Assembly: GCA_051880335.1 (NCBI GenBank)
Contig: JBJENT010000191.1
Coordinates: forward strand, 1 to 9,432
Source of the DNA: 1XD8-76 sp051880335
Lineage (GTDB): Bacteria > Bacillota > Clostridia > Lachnospirales > Lachnospiraceae
Length of the DNA stretch: 9,432 nucleotides
Reading direction: 5' to 3'
Positions 5,164 through 9,432 of this stretch are shown in pieces; the stretch's first letter is position 1, and each line of letters opens with the position of its first letter. The position numbers and the translations under genes are program-made. The notes below the pieces were generated by a model. The model was not told the origin of the DNA. It did not search any database and worked only from the letters and a program-made list of their open reading frames with translations.

Positions 5164-6015
5164 ATGGGAATTATTAAAACAAAAAATGTTGTTTTTGATT
5201 ATATCAGAAGAAATGAAGAGGGAGATGTGGAAGGAATCACGACCGCTGTAAAAGACGTTTCCATGGATATCCAGGAAGGGGATTTTATCGCTATATTGGG
5301 TCATAATGGTTCCGGCAAATCTACCCTGGCAAAACATTTTAATGCGATATTGTATCCAACAGAGGGTACTGTCTGGGTAAACGGAAAAGACACAACAGAT
5401 GACAGCAAGCTGTGGGATATCAGACAGGAAGCCGGCATGGTTTTTCAGAACCCTGATAACCAGATCATTGGACAGGTAGTGGAAGAAGATGTGGGATTTG
5501 GCCCTGAAAACATGGGAATACCGACCAAGGAAATCTGGGAAAGGGTCGAAGAGAGTCTGAAAGCAGTTGGAATGTATGAGTATCGCAAGCATTCGCCCAA
5601 CAAGCTTTCCGGTGGACAGAAGCAAAGGGTTTCTATCGCCGGTGTGATTGCCATGCATCCAAAATGTATTATTCTGGATGAGCCTACTGCGATGCTGGAT
5701 CCTAATGGGCGAAAAGAAGTGATCAGAGCAGTGCGCGCCCTGAATGATGTGGAACGTGTGACTGTCATTTTGATTACACATTATATGGAAGAAATCATAT
5801 ATGCCAACAAAGTTTTTGTAATGGATGCCGGCGAAATCGCCATGGAAGGAACCCCACGGGAAATCTTTTCACAGGTAGAAAAATTAAAGCAGCTTCGTCT
5901 GGATGTACCGAAGGTAACACTGCTGGCACATGAACTGAAAAAAAGTGGTCTTGAGCTGCCGGATGGTATTCTGACCACAAAAGAACTGGCAGATGCTCTG
6001 GAGCAGAAAGGATAA
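5164..6015 (+). CDS. ecfA1: energy-coupling factor transporter ATP-binding protein EcfA1
   Basis: This 283-residue ABC ATPase is one of the two motor subunits of the ECF module, which drives vitamin, metal or other micronutrient uptake together with EcfT and interchangeable S components. Visible motifs are Walker A GHNGSGKST (46-54), Q-loop FQNPDNQ (94-100), signature LSGGQ (148-152), Walker B IILDEP (169-174) and switch histidine H206. The C-terminal ~70 residues (from about 225) are typical of ECF ATPases rather than other importers. The start at 5164 has CGGAG nine bases upstream (5150-5154). It is the first gene of the operon; ecfA2 begins four bases after its stop. Older annotations call it cbiO, but no cobalt genes are present here, so this is the general group II module. 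Confidence 0.96.
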   Translation: MGIIKTKNVVFDYIRRNEEGDVEGITTAVKDVSMDIQEGDFIAILGHNGSGKSTLAKHFNAILYPTEGTVWVNGKDTTDDSKLWDIRQEAGMVFQNPDNQIIGQVVEEDVGFGPENMGIPTKEIWERVEESLKAVGMYEYRKHSPNKLSGGQKQRVSIAGVIAMHPKCIILDEPTAMLDPNGRKEVIRAVRALNDVERVTVILITHYMEEIIYANKVFVMDAGEIAMEGTPREIFSQVEKLKQLRLDVPKVTLLAHELKKSGLELPDGILTTKELADALEQKG

Positions 6016-6019
6016 AAGC

Positions 6020-6871
6020 ATGGCATTGATATTGGATCATGTGACATATGAATATGGAACCGGAACCGAGCTGAAGGTCAAGGCACTGGATGATATCAAT
6101 CTTGTGATTCCGGATGGACAGTTTATCGGTCTGATCGGACATACGGGTTCCGGCAAATCCACGCTGGTTCAGCATTTGAATGGATTGATAAAGCCAACCT
6201 CCGGCAATATTTATTATAATGGAAAAGATATTCATGACGAGGATTTCAGCAAAAAGGAGCTTCGTAGCAAGGTGGGGCTGGTATTTCAGTATCCGGAACA
6301 TCAGCTTTTCGAAATCGATGTTTTTTCTGATGTTTGTTTCGGACCCAAAAACCTGGGACTGGATAAAAAAGAAGTAGAGCTTCGTGCCTATCAGGCATTG
6401 AAACAGGTGGGACTGGAAGATGATTATTTTTATCAGTCACCCTTTGACCTTTCCGGTGGGCAGAAAAGGCGTGTGGCAATAGCAGGCGTGCTTGCCATGA
6501 AACCGGAGGTGCTGATTTTGGATGAACCTACCGCTGGACTGGATCCAAAAGGAAGGGATGAAATACTGGGACTGGTTTCAAAGCTTCGAAAAGAAACCGG
6601 AATGACCATTATTTTAGTATCCCATAGTATGGATGATGTGGCTGAATATGTGGATCGGATTCTGGTGATGAATAAAGGGCGGCTCATGTTTGATGATGAG
6701 CCTAAAAAGGTGTTTTCCCATGTGGAAGAATTGGAAAGTATGGGACTTGCAGCACCGCAGGTGACCTACATTATGATGGAACTGAAAAAACGTGGATATC
6801 CGGTGGATACCAATGTAATAACCATATCCGAAGCTGCAAAAGAAATTAAAAGAGTTTGGGCTTCCAAATAG
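6020..6871 (+). CDS. ecfA2: energy-coupling factor transporter ATP-binding protein EcfA2
   Basis: This second ABC ATPase of the ECF module has 283 residues. Walker A GHTGSGKST is at 40-48, Q-loop FQYPEHQ at 89-95, signature LSGGQ at 144-148, Walker B LILDEP at 165-170 and H-loop H202. The FQYPEHQLFE segment is typical of the EcfA2 partner. EcfA1 and EcfA2 form a heterodimer that docks on the coupling helices of EcfT. The ATG at 6020 is preferred over an in-frame ATG at 5993. The later one begins MALILDHVTYEYG as family members do and has AAAGGA (6007-6012) seven bases upstream, whereas the earlier would overlap the end of ecfA1. The gap to ecfA1 is 4 nt and to ecfT 13 nt, indicating tight translational linkage. 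Confidence 0.96.
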   Translation: MALILDHVTYEYGTGTELKVKALDDINLVIPDGQFIGLIGHTGSGKSTLVQHLNGLIKPTSGNIYYNGKDIHDEDFSKKELRSKVGLVFQYPEHQLFEIDVFSDVCFGPKNLGLDKKEVELRAYQALKQVGLEDDYFYQSPFDLSGGQKRRVAIAGVLAMKPEVLILDEPTAGLDPKGRDEILGLVSKLRKETGMTIILVSHSMDDVAEYVDRILVMNKGRLMFDDEPKKVFSHVEELESMGLAAPQVTYIMMELKKRGYPVDTNVITISEAAKEIKRVWASK

Positions 6872-6884
6872 AGGAATCATATAA

Positions 6885-7739
6885 ATGATACGTGATATAA
6901 CAATAGGACAATATTATCAGACTGACTCTGTGATTCACAGATTAGACCCAAGAGTAAAGCTGGTGGCTACCCTGGTATTTATTGTTTCCTTATTCTTAGT
7001 AAATAATATTTTAGGCTACGTGATTGCAGCACTTTTTCTGTTTGCCATGATCAAGCTGTCTCATGTTCCATTCAAATTTATTGTAAAAGGAATGAAAGCC
7101 ATTGTATTTCTGCTTATGATTACGGTGGTGTTTAACCTGTTCCTGACGCCGGGAGAGGCTGTTTTTTCCATCTGGAAATTATCCATCAGCAGAGAAGGTA
7201 TCATACTTGCAGCAAAAATGGCGGTTCGCCTGACATTTCTGATTCTGGGGTCCTCCATTATGACCCTTACCACGACTCCGAATAATCTGACCGATGGAAT
7301 GGAAAAAGGATTAAAACCATTGAGACTGTTAAAAGTACCGGTTCATGAAGTGGCGATGATGATGTCGATTGCACTTCGCTTTATTCCTATTTTATTGGAG
7401 GAAACAGATAAGATCATGAAGGCCCAGATGGCCCGTGGAGCAGATTTTGAATCCGGAGGACTGATCCAAAAGGCAAAGAGCCTGGTTCCGCTGCTGGTTC
7501 CCCTTTTTATCTCTGCATTTCGTAGAGCCAATGATCTAGCCATGGCGATGGAGGCAAGATGCTATCGTGGTGGGGATGGCCGAACCAAAATGAAACCCCT
7601 TTGTTACAAAAAGAGAGATTACATTGCCTACTTGACATTAGCGCTCTATATGGTGTGCTGCATAGTGCTGGGACGTATGATTTCGTTGGGACAGATTGCG
7701 TCCCTGATTGGAATCACATCCATAATAGGAGCAGCTTAA
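6885..7739 (+). CDS. ecfT: energy-coupling factor transporter transmembrane protein EcfT
   Basis: This 284-residue integral membrane scaffold links the two ATPases to an S component. It opens with IRDITIGQYYQTDSVIHRLDPRVKL, the usual EcfT N-terminus. Hydrophobic helices are seen at about 26-58, 70-88, 106-127, 199-213 and 247-282. The two coupling motifs are present: A183-R-G in QMARGADF and A224-R-C in MEARCYRGGDGRTKM. The second has Cys where many homologues have Gly. GAGGAA overlaps the ecfA2 stop and sits eight bases before the ATG. The stop codon at 7737-7739 is the end of the first unit of a 12-bp tandem repeat, so the C-terminus GAA is encoded by repeat DNA. Confidence 0.95.
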   Translation: MIRDITIGQYYQTDSVIHRLDPRVKLVATLVFIVSLFLVNNILGYVIAALFLFAMIKLSHVPFKFIVKGMKAIVFLLMITVVFNLFLTPGEAVFSIWKLSISREGIILAAKMAVRLTFLILGSSIMTLTTTPNNLTDGMEKGLKPLRLLKVPVHEVAMMMSIALRFIPILLEETDKIMKAQMARGADFESGGLIQKAKSLVPLLVPLFISAFRRANDLAMAMEARCYRGGDGRTKMKPLCYKKRDYIAYLTLALYMVCCIVLGRMISLGQIASLIGITSIIGAA

Positions 7740-7787
7740 GGAGTAGCTTAAGGAGCAGCTTAAGGAGCAGCTTAAGGAGCAGCTTAG
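7728..7787 (+). repeat. 12-bp tandem repeat, five units, beginning inside ecfT and ending before truA
   Basis: The unit is GGAGCAGCTTAA, at 7728-7739, 7740-7751 (one C-to-T change), 7752-7763, 7764-7775 and 7776-7787 (last A to G). Since 12 is a multiple of 3, in the ecfT frame every unit reads Gly-Ala/Val-Ala-stop, giving five stops in register. Each junction creates TTAAGGAG, a near-perfect anti-Shine-Dalgarno match, and CTTAAG is self-complementary, so neighbouring units can form 6-bp hairpins with a GAGCAG loop. Confidence 0.95.
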
Positions 7788-7842
7788 TGGAAAATAGTAG
7801 TGATATCCGGAAATGTGATTTAAGGAAAGGAATGCTGCATTT

Positions 7843-8580
7843 GTGAAAAGAGTCAAACTGGTCGTTGCCTATGATGGAACTGCATATTGTGGCTGGCAGG
7901 TGCAACCCAACGGTCCTACCATTGAAGGCGAGCTGAATGCAGCACTGACGAATCTTACCGGAGAAAATATTCAGGTCATCGGAGCAAGCAGAACCGATGC
8001 GGGGGTCCATGGATTATGCAATATTGCTGTATTTGATACAGAGTCTCCGATTCCGGGAGAAAAATTTTCTTATGCATTAAACCAGAGACTGCCGGAGGAT
8101 ATCAGAGTAAGAAACTCTGAAGAGGTGGCACCGGATTTTCATCCGAGACATCAGGCCAGTAGAAAAACCTACGCATATCGTATTTTGAATGCGGAATTTC
8201 CGGATCCGACCAAGAGACTGTATACTCATTTTACCTATCATAAAATGGATGTCTCGCAGATGCAGAAGGCAGCAGAATATTTTGTGGGAGAGCATGATTT
8301 TAAAAGCTTTTGTTCTCCGGCAGCAACAGTGGAATCTACTGTACGGACCATATATAAGTGTCAGGTTTCAAAAGAAGGCGAACTGATCACCATAGAGGTT
8401 CAGGGAAATGGATTCCTGTATAATATGGTACGAATCATGGCAGGAACCCTGATGGAGGTGGGATGCGGAAGGATGCTTCCGGAACAGATTCCGGATATTC
8501 TGAAACAGAAAGACCGCAATGCGGCCGGACCCACAGCTCCGGCGAAGGGATTGTGCCTGATGAAATATGAATATATGTAG
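7843..8580 (+). CDS. truA: tRNA pseudouridine(38-40) synthase TruA
   Basis: TruA isomerises uridines 38, 39 and 40 in the anticodon arm of many tRNAs. The protein is 245 residues, the normal length. Family motifs are KLVVAYDGTAYCGWQVQPN (5-23), the catalytic block GASRTDAGVHG with Asp52, the KTYAYRILN strand (about 109-117), and QGNGFLYNMVRIMAGTLMEVG in the C-terminal half. The start is GTG at 7843, giving MKRVKLVVAYDG, with AAGGAAAGGA (7822-7831) about 11 bases upstream, a rather long spacing. It follows ecfT by 103 bp containing the tandem repeat, with no terminator or clear promoter between, so it is probably read from the ecf promoter. Confidence 0.97.
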   Translation: MKRVKLVVAYDGTAYCGWQVQPNGPTIEGELNAALTNLTGENIQVIGASRTDAGVHGLCNIAVFDTESPIPGEKFSYALNQRLPEDIRVRNSEEVAPDFHPRHQASRKTYAYRILNAEFPDPTKRLYTHFTYHKMDVSQMQKAAEYFVGEHDFKSFCSPAATVESTVRTIYKCQVSKEGELITIEVQGNGFLYNMVRIMAGTLMEVGCGRMLPEQIPDILKQKDRNAAGPTAPAKGLCLMKYEYM

Positions 8581-8699
8581 AAATAGATACAGAAATGTTT
8601 TTGATATTATGGCAGATAGATTATTGGAAAAAGCATTGGAAGTTTTGAGATAATGTATCGAGAAGCTGAGATTTATGCGAAAAATATGGTATTTCCTGC
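8581..8699. other. truA-rplM intergenic DNA without recognised gene
   Basis: This AT-rich stretch has no credible ORF and no good intrinsic terminator. The best pairing is AATG plus a T run (8594-8602) with an A run plus CATT (8629-8637), with a 26-nt loop, which is weak. Read-through from truA into rplM therefore cannot be excluded. Confidence 0.5.
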
Positions 8700-8728
8700 T
8701 TGACTATAGGAAATGATTATAATATAAT
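8700..8728 (+). promoter_or_regulatory. sigma-A promoter of rplM-rpsI
   Basis: The -35 is TTGACT (8700-8705) and the -10 is TATAAT (8723-8728), 17 bp apart; this is the best consensus promoter in the window. A second overlapping TATAAT lies at 8718-8723. Transcription should start near 8735, giving a ~180-nt leader. Confidence 0.85.
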
Positions 8729-8732
8729 ACCT

Positions 8733-8914
8733 AAATGTGGCGACATTTCATGTGCAAAGCCAAAGCCCCGGTTTTTGCACGTTGAGATATATATACACGA
8801 GCTTTAAGAAGCGCATCGTTCTTCGGAGTATCTGTAGTGTGGCCCGGACATCCGCACAAAGGAGAAGAGAAAACGAAAGTCAACTGATTTACACGATTTT
8901 ATGGAGGTAACACG
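8733..8914 (+). promoter_or_regulatory. structured leader of rplM-rpsI, probably an L13-type ribosomal protein leader
   Basis: Four hairpins can be drawn. AAATGT/ACATTT is 8733-8738 with 8743-8748. GTGCAAA/TTTGCAC is 8752-8758 with 8774-8780, its loop holding CCAAAGC. AAGAA/TTCTT is 8806-8810 with 8819-8823, extended by C8812-G8818 and G8813-C8817. GTGTGG/CCGCAC is 8837-8842 with 8852-8857 (one G-U). Firmicutes rplM-rpsI operons are known to carry a conserved leader (Rfam L13 leader) thought to mediate feedback by L13. Position and hairpin content fit, but I assign it by context and could not run a covariance model. The rplM Shine-Dalgarno GGAGGT is at 8903-8908. Confidence 0.6.
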
Positions 8915-9343
8915 ATGAAAACATTTATGGCTAGTCCTGCTACAATCGATAGAAAATGGTATGTAGTAGACGCTACAGATATGACACTCGGACGTTTGGC
9001 ATCTGAAGTTGCTAAAGTTCTGAGAGGTAAAAACAAACCAATCTTTACACCTCATATTGATACAGGCGATTATGTGATCGTTATCAACGCTGAGAAAATC
9101 AAAGTTACAGGTAAAAAATTAGATCAGAAAGTTTATTATCATCACTCAGATTATGTTGGTGGTATGAAAGAAGCTACTTTAAGAGATAAGTTAGCTAAGA
9201 AACCGGAAGAAGTAATCGAACTTGCTGTAAAAGGCATGCTTCCAAAAGGACCTTTAGGAAGACAGATGTATACAAAACTTTTCGTTTATGCAGGACCTGA
9301 GCACAAACATGCTGCACAGAAACCTGAAGTATTAACATTTTAA
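8915..9343 (+). CDS. rplM: 50S ribosomal protein L13
   Basis: This 142-residue protein has the normal length. L13 is an early-assembly protein of the 50S subunit that binds 23S rRNA. Characteristic segments are RKWYVVDATDMTLGRLASEVAKVLRGKNKPIFTPHIDTGDYVIVINAEKI (13-62), YYHHSDYVGG (74-83) and GMLPKGPLGR (107-116), the family signature. The ATG at 8915 has GGAGGT six bases upstream. It is followed after 29 bp by rpsI, the usual partner. L13 is the probable effector of the leader upstream. Confidence 0.98.
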   Translation: MKTFMASPATIDRKWYVVDATDMTLGRLASEVAKVLRGKNKPIFTPHIDTGDYVIVINAEKIKVTGKKLDQKVYYHHSDYVGGMKEATLRDKLAKKPEEVIELAVKGMLPKGPLGRQMYTKLFVYAGPEHKHAAQKPEVLTF

Positions 9344-9372
9344 CCAAAAGGAACTGAAAGGAGAAAAGTAAA

Positions 9373-9432
9373 ATGGCTAAAGCAGCAAATAATTTTTACG
9401 GCACAGGTAGAAGAAAAAAATCTATCGCAAGA
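9373..9432 (+). CDS. rpsI: 30S ribosomal protein S9 (N-terminal 20 codons; truncated by window end)
   Basis: The frame begins MAKAANNFYGTGRRKKSIAR; the YGTGRRKKSIAR motif is diagnostic for S9. The full protein should be about 130 residues. The start at 9373 has AAAGGAG (9357-9363) nine bases upstream. S9 sits in the 30S head and its C-terminal tail, not in this window, contacts P-site tRNA. It is co-transcribed with rplM. Confidence 0.95.
   Translation, partial: MAKAANNFYGTGRRKKSIAR

Noticed and set aside
5053..5781. 242-codon open frame on the minus strand
   Set aside because: It lies opposite ecfA1, whose ABC motifs are all intact. Its product is rich in His, Phe and Ile with no recognisable domain, so it is a shadow frame.
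7728..7787. CRISPR-like array
   Set aside because: The units are only 12 bp and directly adjoining, with no spacers; it is a simple tandem repeat.
7559..8010. Frames on both strands with SSLRSSLR-type or LLLKLLLK-type repeats
   Set aside because: These are other-frame readings of the 12-bp tandem repeat between ecfT and truA, overlapping both real genes.

Overview
The window is a chromosomal ribosomal-protein region of a low-GC Gram-positive bacterium, most likely a member of the Clostridia and probably a Lachnospiraceae. Three things point there: rpsD lies inside the alpha operon between rpsK and rpoA, L17 carries an internal insertion that makes it about 50 residues longer than in E. coli, and the ECF transporter core plus truA stand before rplM-rpsI, the usual Firmicutes order. 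The placement is inference from gene order and protein sequence; no database was searched.

Layout. Positions 1-2710 hold the end of the alpha operon: rpsK (3' part only), rpsD, rpoA and rplQ, all on + and all with strong AAAGGAG-type ribosome binding sites. Three of the gaps carry RNA hairpins: a 10-bp perfect stem between rpsD and rpoA, small hairpins before rpsD, and a structured 174-nt leader before rplQ. A strong intrinsic terminator at 2763-2799 closes the operon. Positions 2822-4919 hold two accessory cell-surface genes in convergent orientation around a bidirectional terminator. The first is a lipoprotein of the purine nucleoside permease (NUP) family (+). The second is a membrane-anchored M15/VanY-type peptidoglycan peptidase (-). 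They sit where many Firmicutes go directly from rplQ to ecfA1. The 244-bp divergent region 4920-5163 contains four imperfect CTTATCA direct repeats and a promoter for the next operon.

Positions 5164-8580 hold ecfA1, ecfA2, ecfT and truA, probably one transcript. The two ATPases and the membrane protein form the shared energy-coupling module for vitamin/micronutrient uptake; the substrate-binding S components must be encoded elsewhere. The ecfT stop codon is the first unit of a 12-bp x 5 tandem repeat in which every unit carries an in-frame stop and an internal SD-like sequence. A new promoter (TTGACT-17-TATAAT) at 8700-8728 starts a ~180-nt leader resembling an L13-type autoregulatory leader, followed by rplM and the first 20 codons of rpsI.

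The best candidate for something undescribed is the rpoA-rplQ intergenic region. Two neighbouring hairpins have unrelated stem sequences but show the same 14-nt sequence in their loops, exactly 60 nt apart. A third hairpin ends just before the rplQ ribosome binding site, and a competing long-range pairing could rearrange the set. This looks like a cis-regulatory RNA controlling L17 synthesis.
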